Positions 50,516-59,287 of a DNA stretch of 64,000 bases are shown piece after piece (the first letter of the stretch is position 1; each line of letters opens with the position of its first letter). Where the stretch lies: positions 620,001 through 684,000 of the forward strand of contig NZ_JAFCNB010000001.1 in assembly GCF_017896165.1 (NCBI RefSeq). Direction: 5' to 3'. The notes under the pieces were generated by a model. That model searched no databases. It was not told the origin of the DNA and was given only the letters and a program-made list of their open reading frames with translations. The translations under genes were made by a program, and so were the position numbers. The DNA is from Microbispora oryzae. GTDB taxonomy: Bacteria; Actinomycetota; Actinomycetes; Streptosporangiales; Streptosporangiaceae.

Positions 50516-51375
50516 GGGGCCCCCTTCCGGTTCGAATGCGGAGAAATACGCTTCGACACTAGAGTTCGCGCCAAATCCCTGCCATCTGCCTGAACGGCTA
50601 TGCCCGTTGAGACGGCTGCATGGCGCGTGGACCGTCGGATAAATTCCGGTACCAGATCGCGGAAAGCGCGTCCGGACGAATGACCGGCCCAGAACCGGAC
50701 GTCAGAGGCGTGGAGCTCGAATCAGGAAGCAAACGGGGCCTCCCGGCGATTCCGGCGCCGTTATGACGCGGGATCATACGGCGGGAAACGGCACGAAATG
50801 GAGCGTGAAGGGCGCTACGGGACAGGGCGGGACGCCTCGGAGATATCGGTGATTGCCACCGGAAAATCGGCGGGGGAATACCAGACTCCGCGAAATTCCC
50901 GGCAATCACATACCGGCGCGCGGCCATTCCGCGCGGTCCTTTCCCGGAGGGGCCGCCGCCCGGCGGGAACGGCGCCCGCGCCGATGCCGGACTCGGGCTT
51001 CCCGCCACGGCACCGCGTCCCGGGGCGGCTCGCCGGCACGGCCCGAATGCGGGAGGTCGGCCATGACAAGGGCGTACGCGACGCGGTGCGGTCCCGGCTG
51101 GAGCCGGAGCACCTGCCGCCACAGCCCATCCAAAGCCGCCCGATTCACCACAAAACCGGAGGAAATCCAGCCCACTGGCGACTTACCCTGCAATTGCCGC
51201 CAAATGGGATTGGGAAGGCAGGATGACAGGGGGTTGACCAAAAGATAGGATAACGCATCGTCGTACAGGGGGATTCGACATCCACGTCAAGATCATAAAT
51301 ATGTACCTCACTGCTCGTTTCCGGTGGTAGGCGCGACCCTCCCGCCGGACCTGGACAAAGCGAGGAGGTCGGTTG
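50516..51375. other. 860-bp region without a supported gene
   Basis: Apart from the TATGCCC site near its left end, I see no credible gene: short open frames on both strands lack ribosome sites, domains and the strong third-position GC bias of neighbours. The DNA is less GC-rich, with AT patches around 50840-50910 and 51165-51310. It probably holds regulatory DNA for the two-component genes or is decayed sequence at the cluster edge. Confidence 0.6.
50593..50608. promoter_or_regulatory. TATGCCC motif upstream of the MATE operon
   Basis: AACGGCTATGCCCGTT (outer AACGG/CCGTT inverted) lies 78 bp upstream of the exporter start. It shares GGCTATGCCCG with the FAAL promoter repeats, suggesting common control of the two operons. 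Confidence 0.45.
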
Positions 51376-52842
51376 ATGCTGGATGCTCAGACGGGGGGAG
51401 CATCGCGGCTAGACATCCCCAGATTTCTCATGTCCGCTCCCCGGTGGAGCGGCCCGCTGCTGGTCGCGGGAACACTGGTCGGCACCGTGCTCGGCACCCT
51501 TGTCGTGGTCATGGGTCCCCACCCCGACAGCACCACGTTCCCGGCGACGATCCTCGTCCTGGGATGGTCGGGGGTGGCCTGTGCCGTCGTCCTGATCCTG
51601 CAGCCGTTCGGCCGCCGCATCGGCCTGATCTTCCTGCTCCTCGGACTGTCCTGGACGCTCCGCGGCCTGGCGTTCCTGCCCGCCGTGCCGCACCCCGTGT
51701 CGACCGCGGTCCGGGTGCTGCCGCTCCTCCTGCTCGTGGAGGCGTTCTCCGCACCCCTCCGCCAGGGCCGCTCCCGCTGGGAGCTGGCCTGCGTCGTCGT
51801 CGGCCGGCTCCTTCCGCTGACACTGGTGCCCGACTACCTGCTCGGTGACCGTGGGGCCGACGAGCCGTGCCTGACCTGCGTGTCGCTCCAGCCCGAGCTG
51901 TTCTCGTCGTGGGTCCGGGTGGCGGCCCACGTCCACATCGTCGTCCTGGCGGCGCTCGTCCTGGCCGTCGTCGCGTCGCCCGCGCGCCGGGCCGGGCCCC
52001 GGGGCATGTGGCCGGTGCGTGTGATCACAATCCTGTGCGCCGCCCTCATCGCCGCGGAGTCGGCCTCCCCCGCCGTCCTCGGCCCGGAGGCGGTCGACGA
52101 GTTGCGCGTGCTGTTCAACGCGACGGGCGTCTCGCTCCTGGTGATGGCGCCCCCCGCGTTCCTCGCCGGCACCCTGCACACCTGGCTGGAGCACGCCAGG
52201 GCCGAACGGGAGAACCTGCGGCTGGCCGCGCAGGCCCACACCGCCGCCGCGCTCCGCGAGATTCAGCGCGACCTGCACGACGGCGCCCAGCTCAGGATGC
52301 TCAAGGCCGCCATCGCCGTACGGCTCGCGCGCACCAGCGTGGCCGAGCCCGAGGTCGGCCGCTCACTGGACGCGGCGGCAGAGGAGCTGCGCCAGGCGCT
52401 GGAGGACCTGCGCCGGCTCGCGGTGGGTGAGGGCGCCGGCGACCTGCGGGCGCGCGGACTGCCCCGGGCGCTGGAACGGCTGGCCGCCGCCTCCCCCGTT
52501 CCCGTCACGGTCGACGCCGAACAGGAGGGCGCCGTCCCGCAGCGCGTCGCGGAGACGGTCTACTTCGTGGCCGCGGAGGCTCTGGCGAACGTCACCAAGC
52601 ACGCCTCGGCCCAGTCGGCGAGCCTCTCTCTTCACCACGTCAACGGATCCGAGCTGGAGCTCGTCATCGGCGACGACGGCGCCGGCGGTGCCCGGCTGAC
52701 GCCCGGCGGCGGCCTGACCGGTCTGACGGAGCGGGTCGCCGCCATCGGCGGGACCCTCGAGGTGCTCAGCCCGGAGGGGGCCGGCACCACGATAAAGGCG
52801 GTGATCCCGTGCGTGTCATCATCGCCGACGACACAGCACTGA
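51376..52842 (+). CDS. NarL-type sensor histidine kinase
   Basis: 488 residues from the ATG with AGGAGG 7 nt upstream. About six to eight membrane helices fill the first half; there is no large extracellular domain, so it may sense an intramembrane signal. The HisKA_3 phospho-His lies in EIQRDLHDGAQLRMLK and the HATPase N box in VYFVAAEALANVTKHA. It overlaps the response regulator by 34 bp. Signal unknown; regulation of the nearby cluster is possible. Confidence 0.88.
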   Translation: MLDAQTGGASRLDIPRFLMSAPRWSGPLLVAGTLVGTVLGTLVVVMGPHPDSTTFPATILVLGWSGVACAVVLILQPFGRRIGLIFLLLGLSWTLRGLAFLPAVPHPVSTAVRVLPLLLLVEAFSAPLRQGRSRWELACVVVGRLLPLTLVPDYLLGDRGADEPCLTCVSLQPELFSSWVRVAAHVHIVVLAALVLAVVASPARRAGPRGMWPVRVITILCAALIAAESASPAVLGPEAVDELRVLFNATGVSLLVMAPPAFLAGTLHTWLEHARAERENLRLAAQAHTAAALREIQRDLHDGAQLRMLKAAIAVRLARTSVAEPEVGRSLDAAAEELRQALEDLRRLAVGEGAGDLRARGLPRALERLAAASPVPVTVDAEQEGAVPQRVAETVYFVAAEALANVTKHASAQSASLSLHHVNGSELELVIGDDGAGGARLTPGGGLTGLTERVAAIGGTLEVLSPEGAGTTIKAVIPCVSSSPTTQH

Positions 52843-53477
52843 TCCGGGTGGGCGTCTCGGCGCTGCTCAGGGAGTCGGACATCGAGGTCGTCGCCGCCAT
52901 GGGCGACGTCTCCACGCTGCTCGCGGACGTCCGCAGACACCGCCCCGACGCGGTCATCATGGACATCCGGATGCCTCCGACGTACACGGACGAGGGGCTG
53001 GTGATGGCGCGGAAGATCCAGGCGGAGCTGCCGGAGGTCGGCGTCCTGCTCCTGTCGCTGCACCTGGAGGCGGAGTACGCGCTCGACCTGATAAACGAGG
53101 GCCGCGGCCGGTCGGGCTACCTGCTGAAGGAACGGCTGCTCGACCCCGGCGACCTGGTCCAGGCACTGCTGCGGATCAACGATGGGGAGGCGGTCATCGA
53201 CCCGGCGATCGTCGAGGCGCTCATGTCCCGTCAGCGGACGACGACGTCCCTCCACCGGCTCACCCCCAGGGAACGGGAGGTCCTCGCCCTCATGGCCGAG
53301 GGCCTGACGAACCAGGCCATCGGGCAGCGCCTCAACCTGAGCAGGAAGACGGTGGAGACGCACGTGACCAGCCTGCTCGACCGGCTGGACATCCCCGCCG
53401 CCGACGGGTTGCACCGGCGCGTCCTCGCCGTGCTGGCGTTTCTCTCGTCCGGCCACTCCCCCGGTCACTTTCCGTGA
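52809..53477 (+). CDS. NarL/FixJ-type response regulator
   Basis: 222 residues. The receiver is complete: IIADDTALIR acidic pair, phospho-Asp in AVIMDIRMP, switch Lys in GYLLKERL. The LuxR HTH is LTPREREVLALMAEGLTNQAIGQRLNLSRKTVETHVTSLL. GTG start within the kinase gene gives obligate pairing with it. Confidence 0.9.
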   Translation: MRVIIADDTALIRVGVSALLRESDIEVVAAMGDVSTLLADVRRHRPDAVIMDIRMPPTYTDEGLVMARKIQAELPEVGVLLLSLHLEAEYALDLINEGRGRSGYLLKERLLDPGDLVQALLRINDGEAVIDPAIVEALMSRQRTTTSLHRLTPREREVLALMAEGLTNQAIGQRLNLSRKTVETHVTSLLDRLDIPAADGLHRRVLAVLAFLSSGHSPGHFP

Positions 53478-53490
53478 TCAGTCGACTATA

Positions 53491-53523
53491 GGGAAAATCC
53501 CCCGTATCCAACGGACTTTTCCC
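53491..53523. promoter_or_regulatory. Nested inverted repeat between response regulator and solo HTH gene
   Basis: GGGAAAA (53491-53497) and TTTTCCC (53517-53523) enclose CCGT-ATCCA-ACGG. It could be a weak terminator for the two-component operon or an operator for the HTH gene that begins 70 bp later. Confidence 0.45.
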
Positions 53524-53592
53524 GATGCTGCCTCGATCACCGCTTCCCTACGCTGGGCGACATAAACGAACGATCTCGTAGGGGGAAGCGAG

Positions 53593-53889
53593 ATGACGGT
53601 TCAGCCGTTAGAGGTCCATCGACTGACACACCACCCACGGCCGGCGCACGGGGGCCAGGTCCAGATCGCGGCGCGCCTGGACGCGTGCCTCAAACGCGGC
53701 CAGATCAGTGAGACGCAGCGGGAGGTCATCCTGCTGCTCGCCTCGGGCTTCACCGACGAGGCGGTCGGCAAGCGGCTCGACATCTCCTCGCGCACCGTCC
53801 AGCGTCACGTCGCCCGCATCATGTCGATGGTCGGGGCGCGCAGCCGCCTCGAACTCGGCATCCTGCTCGCGGCGCCGGGCCGGGCCTGA
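53593..53889 (+). CDS. Solo LuxR-type HTH protein
   Basis: 98 residues: an unremarkable ~35-residue N-terminus and a LuxR HTH (ISETQREVILLLASGFTDEAVGKRLDISSRTVQRHVARIM). There is no receiver or ligand domain. The ATG follows a GGGGGAAG ribosome site. It may bind the same or competing sites as the upstream response regulator. Confidence 0.78.
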   Translation: MTVQPLEVHRLTHHPRPAHGGQVQIAARLDACLKRGQISETQREVILLLASGFTDEAVGKRLDISSRTVQRHVARIMSMVGARSRLELGILLAAPGRA

Positions 53890-53970
53890 TCGCCCGCCTG
53901 ACAATCGCCCGCCCGGTGATGCCCGGCCGGTAATGCGCGGCCGGTAAGGGCCCGCTCGGTGATCGACCGG

Positions 53971-54744
53971 TCAGTACGCGCGGCGCTGCCGCACCGCCGA
54001 CCGCTCGATCCGGTCGCGGGCCTCCAGCAGGCAGGCGACGATGTCCTTCTCCCGCTCCGCGGTCAGCCGCGAGATGGGCACCGAGCAGCTGATCGCGTCG
54101 CGCGGCGGGTCGGTCGTCCGCAACGCCACGCCGAAGCAGCGCAGGCCCTCGGTGTTCTCCTCGCGGTCGACGGCGTGACCGCGCTTGCGGACCCGCCGCA
54201 GATCCGCCAGGAGCTGCCCGGGTTCGGCGATCGTGTGCCGGGTCAGGGACGGCAGGTCGGCGGGGAGCAGGGCGAGCACCTCGTCGTCGTCCCTCGTGGC
54301 GAGGATCGCCTTGCCCAGCGAGGTCGAGTTCGCCGGGAGGCGGCGGCCCACCCGGGAGAACGGGCGCAGGTAGTGGCGGGAGGCCCGGGTGGCCAGGTAG
54401 ACCACGTCGAAGTGGTCGAGCCTGGCCAGGTGGACGGTCTCCCCCGTCGCCTCGGCCAGCCAGTCGAGCGCGTCCCGGGCGAGCTGGACGACCGGGTCGC
54501 CGTCGATGTACGTGGCGCCGACGAGCAGGGCCCGCATGCCGATCCGGTAGAGCGTGCCCGTGACGTCGGTCTCGATCCAGCCCAGGTCGACCAGCGTGCG
54601 CAGCAGCGCGTGCAGGCTGCTCTTGGGATAGCCGAGCCTGCCCTGCAGATCGGTGAGGCTGTGCAGGCCCGGGTGCTGCGCGAAGAAGTCGAGCAACTCG
54701 ACCGTCCGCAGCGCCGACTTCACATGCGGCACCGGCTCAGCCAT
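53971..54744 (-). CDS. IclR-family transcriptional regulator
   Basis: 257 residues from MAEPVPHVKSALRTVELLDFF, GGGAGG 6 nt upstream. Winged HTH over residues ~10-75 and an IclR effector domain (DGDPVVQLARDALDWLAEATGETVHLARL; LPANSTSLGKAILA). It is the last gene of the pectin ABC/enolase operon and the likely regulator of the galacturonate genes, acting through TTCAC-N4-GTGRA-like sites at 59083, 59234 and 63122. Confidence 0.9.
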   Translation of the reverse strand: MAEPVPHVKSALRTVELLDFFAQHPGLHSLTDLQGRLGYPKSSLHALLRTLVDLGWIETDVTGTLYRIGMRALLVGATYIDGDPVVQLARDALDWLAEATGETVHLARLDHFDVVYLATRASRHYLRPFSRVGRRLPANSTSLGKAILATRDDDEVLALLPADLPSLTRHTIAEPGQLLADLRRVRKRGHAVDREENTEGLRCFGVALRTTDPPRDAISCSVPISRLTAEREKDIVACLLEARDRIERSAVRQRRAY

Positions 54745-54774
54745 CCGTACCTCCCTGACCCCCACGTCCGCCTC

Positions 54775-55944
54775 CTATTGTGGGGCCGATTCCCAGGAGG
54801 CGACCGCATGGGCCGCGATGTATTCGTGGTCCAGGTCGTCGCCGAGCCCCGGGGCCGCCGGCAGGCGGACCTCCCCGTCCACGAGCGGGTCGACGATCGA
54901 GCGCAGGTGGGGCGGTGGGCTGTCGTAGTCGGAGTGGGGATGCAGCAGGCCGCGCTCGTACCAACGGCCGCACAGGGTGGCCCCGATGACCGCGAGGGCC
55001 CCGGAGCCGTTCCCGTGGATCTCGCAGTCCATCCCGAACGACTCGGCCAGGTGGACGGCCTTGAGCGCGGGCACGATCCCCCCGGAGCCGACCACCCCGA
55101 CCCGCAGGATGTCGCACGCGCCGGCGGCCACCCACTCGGCCCGCGCCATGTGCTTGCCCCATGAGGTCTCCGGGCCCAGGATCGGCGTCTCCAGCTGGTC
55201 GGCCAGCCACCGGTACGACTGGACCGACGCCTCCTCCATCGGCTCCTCGTACCAGGCGAAGCGCAGCTCGTCGAGGGCCCGGCCCAGTGCCAGCGCCTCC
55301 GACCTGGAATACCAGTGGTTGCTGTCGAGCATGAGCGCCACGTCCGGTCCGACCGCCTCGCGCACCGCTGTACAGGCCTCGATGTCCCTGGCCACGCCGT
55401 ACCGCTGGGGAGGCATCCAGGTGTGCAGCTTGATCCCCCGGTAGCCGCGGGACACCAGTTCCTTGGCGAACGCGGCGTAGTCGTCCGGGGTGGCCAGCCC
55501 GCCCGGGATGTCGTCGCCGCACATCGTGCTCGCGTAGGCGGGGATCCGGTCGCGGGCGCCGCCGAGCAGCTTCCACACGGGCAACCCCAGCTTCCGCCCC
55601 ATCAGGTCCCACAGCGCCTGGTCGGCGGCGCTCAGTGCCCGGTCGGACAGGTTCCCCTGTGCCCCGCGCTGCCGCCGGGCGACCCGGTGCCACAGCCGCT
55701 CCCGGTCCGTCGCGTCCTGGCCGAGGAGCGCGGGACCGAGGTAACCGCCGACCACGGTCTCGCGGACCGTGTCGGGACCGGTGAGACAGTGTCCGGTGGC
55801 CCCGTCGCCGTCCGTGATCGACAGCAGGGCCTCCCGCACCTCGCGGGGCGGGCCGGGGTGCCGGTGCCCGTGCCCGTCGACCACCGACCTCGTCACCGTG
55901 GTGAACACCGTCACGGCGACGCGTTCGACGACCGCCATGCTCAC
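54775..55944 (-). CDS. Enolase-superfamily enzyme, probable galactarolactone cycloisomerase or galactarate-type dehydratase
   Basis: 389 residues of the mandelate racemase/muconate cycloisomerase group. Catalytic strand GIKLHTW (KxH), metal ligands in MLDSNHWY, WYEEPM and LGPETSW, and a DILRVGV...CEIHGNGS Asp-His dyad place it in the MR-like subgroup. Uronate dehydrogenase, KdgD and the semialdehyde dehydrogenase nearby leave exactly one gap: conversion of galactaro-lactone or galactarate to 5-dehydro-4-deoxyglucarate. That makes a Gci-like or dehydratase role likely; other acid-sugar dehydratases cannot be excluded. Confidence 0.78.
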   Translation of the reverse strand: MSMAVVERVAVTVFTTVTRSVVDGHGHRHPGPPREVREALLSITDGDGATGHCLTGPDTVRETVVGGYLGPALLGQDATDRERLWHRVARRQRGAQGNLSDRALSAADQALWDLMGRKLGLPVWKLLGGARDRIPAYASTMCGDDIPGGLATPDDYAAFAKELVSRGYRGIKLHTWMPPQRYGVARDIEACTAVREAVGPDVALMLDSNHWYSRSEALALGRALDELRFAWYEEPMEEASVQSYRWLADQLETPILGPETSWGKHMARAEWVAAGACDILRVGVVGSGGIVPALKAVHLAESFGMDCEIHGNGSGALAVIGATLCGRWYERGLLHPHSDYDSPPPHLRSIVDPLVDGEVRLPAAPGLGDDLDHEYIAAHAVASWESAPQ

Positions 55945-56035
55945 TCCCTCCCTCGTTCGCCGGGTCTACGTCCCCCGGGTCCCTGTTCCGTGGAGGGCCG
56001 GTGCGTGGTCAGGTACGCACCGGCCCGGCCCGCGG

Positions 56036-57325
56036 TCACCCGCCGTGCGCCTTCTTCCACTCGGCCTGGGCGTCGGTCAGCTTCTGCGCGAGCGTGTCGA
56101 GGAACGCCTGCGGCTTCATCTGGCCGAGCAGCACCTTCTGGAAGAGCGGCTCGGTGTCGGCCTTGGTGATGGAGGAGAACTGCGGCAGGTAGTAGGGCGG
56201 CGACACGACCGTCGTGCCGGGGTCGGCGAGGGTGTCGACGGCCGTCTTGAGGTGGGGCAGGGCGGCCACCCACGAGTCGGTCTGCGCCTCGGTGTTCGCC
56301 GGGATCTGGCCGGTCTTCGAGTTCCAGTAGCTGTTGCTCTCCTTGGAGACGAGGAACTCGACGAACTTCCAGGCGGCGTCCTTGTGCGCGCTGTTCTTGA
56401 AGACGGCGAAGCCGTCCACCGGGTTGGCCACGATCGTGCGCTTGCCCGACGGCCCTGCCGGCAGGGCGAAGGCGCCGATCTTGTCCGCGCCGTGCGCCTT
56501 GACATGGTCGTTGTACGACCCGAGGTTGTGATGCATCATAGCGATCTTGCCGGTGCCGAACTGGGCGACCATCTTGGGGAAGTCGTTGGTGACGTCCGCC
56601 TCGGGGGTGTCCTTCTTGTACAGGGACGCCATCTTGGTCAGGAACTCCACGTTCTTCGGGTCGTTCACCGTGCTCTTGCCGGTGGCGTCGAAGAACTCGG
56701 AGATGCCGGAGTAGGAGTACATCTCGGCCAGGACCTGGAAGATCGACCCGGCTCCGCCGCGGATCGTGTAGCCGTACTGGTCGGGGGCCTTGGTGAGCGT
56801 GTCGGCGTCGGTGAAGAACTCGTCCCACGTGCCGGGCGGCGTGGGCAGCAGGTCCTTCAGATACCAGACCACGTCCATGTTGGACGTGTTGGGCACCAGG
56901 TAGAGCTTGCCGTCCGGCACGGTCGCGCGGACCGAGTCGAGCATGGGTTTGGCCAGCTTGCCGTTCACCGGGCTCTTGGCCAGCCAGTCGTCGGCCGGTT
57001 CGAGCGCCTGCTGGCCGACGAGGTTGGCCAGGTAGGAGGTCGTCACCCCGCCGACGTCGGGGGTGTCGCCGCCCGCGACGGCCGTGTCGTACTTCTGCTG
57101 CACCGAGGCGATGGGCACGCCGACGTACTCGACGTGGATCGTCGGGTTGGCCTGCTCGAATCGCTTGATCAGCTCCTGGTAGACCGGAGTGCGGGCGCCC
57201 CCGTTGTTGTCCCAGAACGTGATCGTCGTCTTGCCCGACCCGTCGTCGGAGCCCGAGCCGGAGCCGCAGCCCCCGGCGGCGAGGGCGAGGACGGCGAACG
57301 CCGCCCAGGCCGTTCTGATCTTCAT
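56036..57325 (-). CDS. ABC transporter sugar-binding lipoprotein (pectin locus)
   Basis: 429 residues, solute-binding family 1. Lipoprotein signal with lipobox LAAGGC (Cys20) and a Gly/Ser/Asp linker. Unusually, it follows both permease genes in the operon. The ligand is probably galacturonate or pectin oligomers released by the divergent pectate lyase; inferred from context. Confidence 0.9.
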   Translation of the reverse strand: MKIRTAWAAFAVLALAAGGCGSGSGSDDGSGKTTITFWDNNGGARTPVYQELIKRFEQANPTIHVEYVGVPIASVQQKYDTAVAGGDTPDVGGVTTSYLANLVGQQALEPADDWLAKSPVNGKLAKPMLDSVRATVPDGKLYLVPNTSNMDVVWYLKDLLPTPPGTWDEFFTDADTLTKAPDQYGYTIRGGAGSIFQVLAEMYSYSGISEFFDATGKSTVNDPKNVEFLTKMASLYKKDTPEADVTNDFPKMVAQFGTGKIAMMHHNLGSYNDHVKAHGADKIGAFALPAGPSGKRTIVANPVDGFAVFKNSAHKDAAWKFVEFLVSKESNSYWNSKTGQIPANTEAQTDSWVAALPHLKTAVDTLADPGTTVVSPPYYLPQFSSITKADTEPLFQKVLLGQMKPQAFLDTLAQKLTDAQAEWKKAHGG

Positions 57326-57343
57326 GCTTCCTCCTGGGGGGTG

Positions 57344-58180
57344 CTATCCCTTCACGGCGCCTGCGCTGATGCCGCGGACGAGATAGCGCTGGACCACTGC
57401 GAACACGCAGACCACCGGCAGGGCGGCCACGACGCCGCCCGCCGCGAGCGCCCCGAAGTCGGCGCTGTACTCCCCGATCGTGTAGCTGAGCCCGACGGGG
57501 ATCGTGAAGCTGTCCTGGCGGCTGACGAACATCAGCGCGAACAGGAAGTTGTTCCACGTGTGGATGAACGCGAACGACCCGACGGCGATCAGGCCGGGCC
57601 GAAGCTGCGGCAGCACGACGGCCAGGAACGCGCGCGGCCGGGTGCAGCCGTCGACCATCGCGGCCTCCTCCACGGAGAACGGGACGGCGGAGACGAAGCC
57701 GCTCATCAAGATGATCGACAGCGGCAGGTTGAAGACGGTGTCGGCCACGATCAGGCTGCCCAGACTGTTGATCAGGTGCAGCGACTTGAAGATCGTGAAG
57801 AGCGGGATGAGCATCATCGCGCCGGGGATGAACTGCGTGCACAGCAGTACGACCATGAACAGCGTCCGCCCGCGGAACCGGTACCGCGCGAGGGCGTATC
57901 CGCCCATGACCGCGAGCACGGTGGTGACCGCCAGCGACCACACGCCGACGATCACGCTGTTGCGGAAGAACACCGCGTAGCCCAGGCCGTTCCACACGGT
58001 CGCGAAGTGGTCGAACGTGACCGGCCACGGCACCGGGGCGGTCGACCCGGCCGGGGTCAGCGCGAAGACGAGCATCCAGTAGAACGGCACGATCGTGAAG
58101 AGCAGATAGAGCCCGAGGGGCGCGTAGAGCCGCAGCACGCGGCCGCGGCGGCCGGGCGCGGCCGATCGCGGGGCGCTCAC
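57344..58180 (-). CDS. Sugar ABC transporter permease, MalG type (pectin locus)
   Basis: 278 residues with GTG start overlapping the upstream permease stop (GTGA). Six membrane helices; EAA loop in FSVEEAAMVDGCTRPRAFLAVVLP. It pairs with the MalF-type protein. No ATPase gene is present in the operon. Confidence 0.92.
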   Translation of the reverse strand: MSAPRSAAPGRRGRVLRLYAPLGLYLLFTIVPFYWMLVFALTPAGSTAPVPWPVTFDHFATVWNGLGYAVFFRNSVIVGVWSLAVTTVLAVMGGYALARYRFRGRTLFMVVLLCTQFIPGAMMLIPLFTIFKSLHLINSLGSLIVADTVFNLPLSIILMSGFVSAVPFSVEEAAMVDGCTRPRAFLAVVLPQLRPGLIAVGSFAFIHTWNNFLFALMFVSRQDSFTIPVGLSYTIGEYSADFGALAAGGVVAALPVVCVFAVVQRYLVRGISAGAVKG

Positions 58181-59052
58181 CGCTGTGCCCCGAACCGGCT
58201 GAGCCGCAGATAGAGGATCGAGCAGAACAGCAGGATCACGAATCCGGCCATCGTCAGCGCGGAGCCGTAGCCGAAGTCCTTGGAGTCGACCGCCCGCTGG
58301 GCGACGTAGAGCGGCAGGGTCGTGGTGACCTGCGCCGGCCCGCCGCCGGTCAGCGTGTAGAGCAGGTCCACGTTGTTGAACTCCCACACCGAGCGCAGCA
58401 GGGTCGCCAGCACGATCGCGTCGCGTAACTGCGGCAGGGTGACGTGGCGGAACCGGCGCAGCCGCCCGGCGCCGTCGACCGACGCCGCCTCGTACAGCTC
58501 GCCGGGGATGCCCTGCAGGCCGGCGAGCAGCAGGATCGCGAAGAACGGCACCCCGCGCCACAGCTCCGCCACGATCACGGCGGGGAACACCGTGTCCGGA
58601 TTGCCGAGAACGGCCGCCTCCGGCCGCCCGAGGAACCGCAGGACGCCCGTCCCGGGCGTGTAGAGCAGGATCCAGATGCCGGTCGTCAGCACGCCGGAGA
58701 CGGCCCACGGGGAGAAGACGAGCGACCGGGCGAGCGCCCGCCCGATGAACGATTCATTGACGATGAGCGCCAGCGCCAGGCCGAGGAGCAGTTGCAGGCC
58801 CACCTCGACGATCACCCATTTGGCGGTGAAGCCCAGGCTGTGCCAGAACAGCTCGTCCTCGAAGAGCATCCGGCGGAAGTTCTCCAGCCCGGCGAAGCCG
58901 TCGGCCCACGGCCGGGTGAGGTTGCGGTTCTGCAGGCTGTAGTACGCGACGCTGCCGATGGGGTAGACGAGAAACGCGGCGATGAGCGCGACCGTCGGGG
59001 ATATCAGCAGGTACGGCACCGCCTTGCGGCGCATCGTCGCCAACCGGCGCAC
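58177..59052 (-). CDS. Sugar ABC transporter permease, MalF type (pectin locus)
   Basis: About 291 residues with six membrane helices and EAA loop ELYEAASVDGAGRLRRFRHVTLP. It is the first gene of the operon permease-permease-SBP-enolase-IclR. The start is ambiguous: GTG 59052 touches the GGGAGG ribosome site, TTG 59043 has better spacing and ATG 59034 is the first ATG. Confidence 0.9.
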   Translation of the reverse strand: MRRLATMRRKAVPYLLISPTVALIAAFLVYPIGSVAYYSLQNRNLTRPWADGFAGLENFRRMLFEDELFWHSLGFTAKWVIVEVGLQLLLGLALALIVNESFIGRALARSLVFSPWAVSGVLTTGIWILLYTPGTGVLRFLGRPEAAVLGNPDTVFPAVIVAELWRGVPFFAILLLAGLQGIPGELYEAASVDGAGRLRRFRHVTLPQLRDAIVLATLLRSVWEFNNVDLLYTLTGGGPAQVTTTLPLYVAQRAVDSKDFGYGSALTMAGFVILLFCSILYLRLSRFGAQR

Positions 59053-59082
59053 CTCCCGGAGTTATCACATTTCTGAACTTCG

Positions 59083-59096
59083 TTCACAAACGTGGA
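59083..59096. promoter_or_regulatory. Candidate IclR operator, ABC operon side
   Basis: TTCAC-AAAC-GTGGA, an imperfect palindrome 31 bp upstream of the permease gene's longest start. Its inner CACGTTTGTG (reverse strand) recurs exactly in the site at 59234. Confidence 0.55.
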
Positions 59097-59233
59097 CACG
59101 TCCACGGTGGTGCCCGCTTGACCCGCTGTCAATGAGCCGTGTCCGTATCGCAATAAATCCGGCCGAAGGGGCCTGAGGCGAGCCGCCGGCTCACACCTTG
59201 ACCCGGCGGCACCGCCGCCGTACGGTCCGCATG

Positions 59234-59247
59234 TTCACGTTTGTGGA
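59234..59247. promoter_or_regulatory. Candidate IclR operator, pectate lyase side
   Basis: TTCAC-GTTT-GTGGA followed by TGCGAT, 41 bp before the pectate lyase start. The 20-bp stretch from 59234 matches 16 positions of the site upstream of kdgD (63122). Confidence 0.55.
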
Positions 59248-59287
59248 TGCGATTCAGAAGCATGTCGGATTAGCCGAGGAGACGAAC

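Noticed and set aside
51234-51251. Promoter formed by TTGACC and TAGGAT
   Set aside because: The two boxes are only 6 bp apart, far from workable spacing.
55769-58213. Long plus-strand open frame (814 codons) opposite the enolase, SBP and permease genes
   Set aside because: Covers three clear genes on the other strand and has no recognisable fold.
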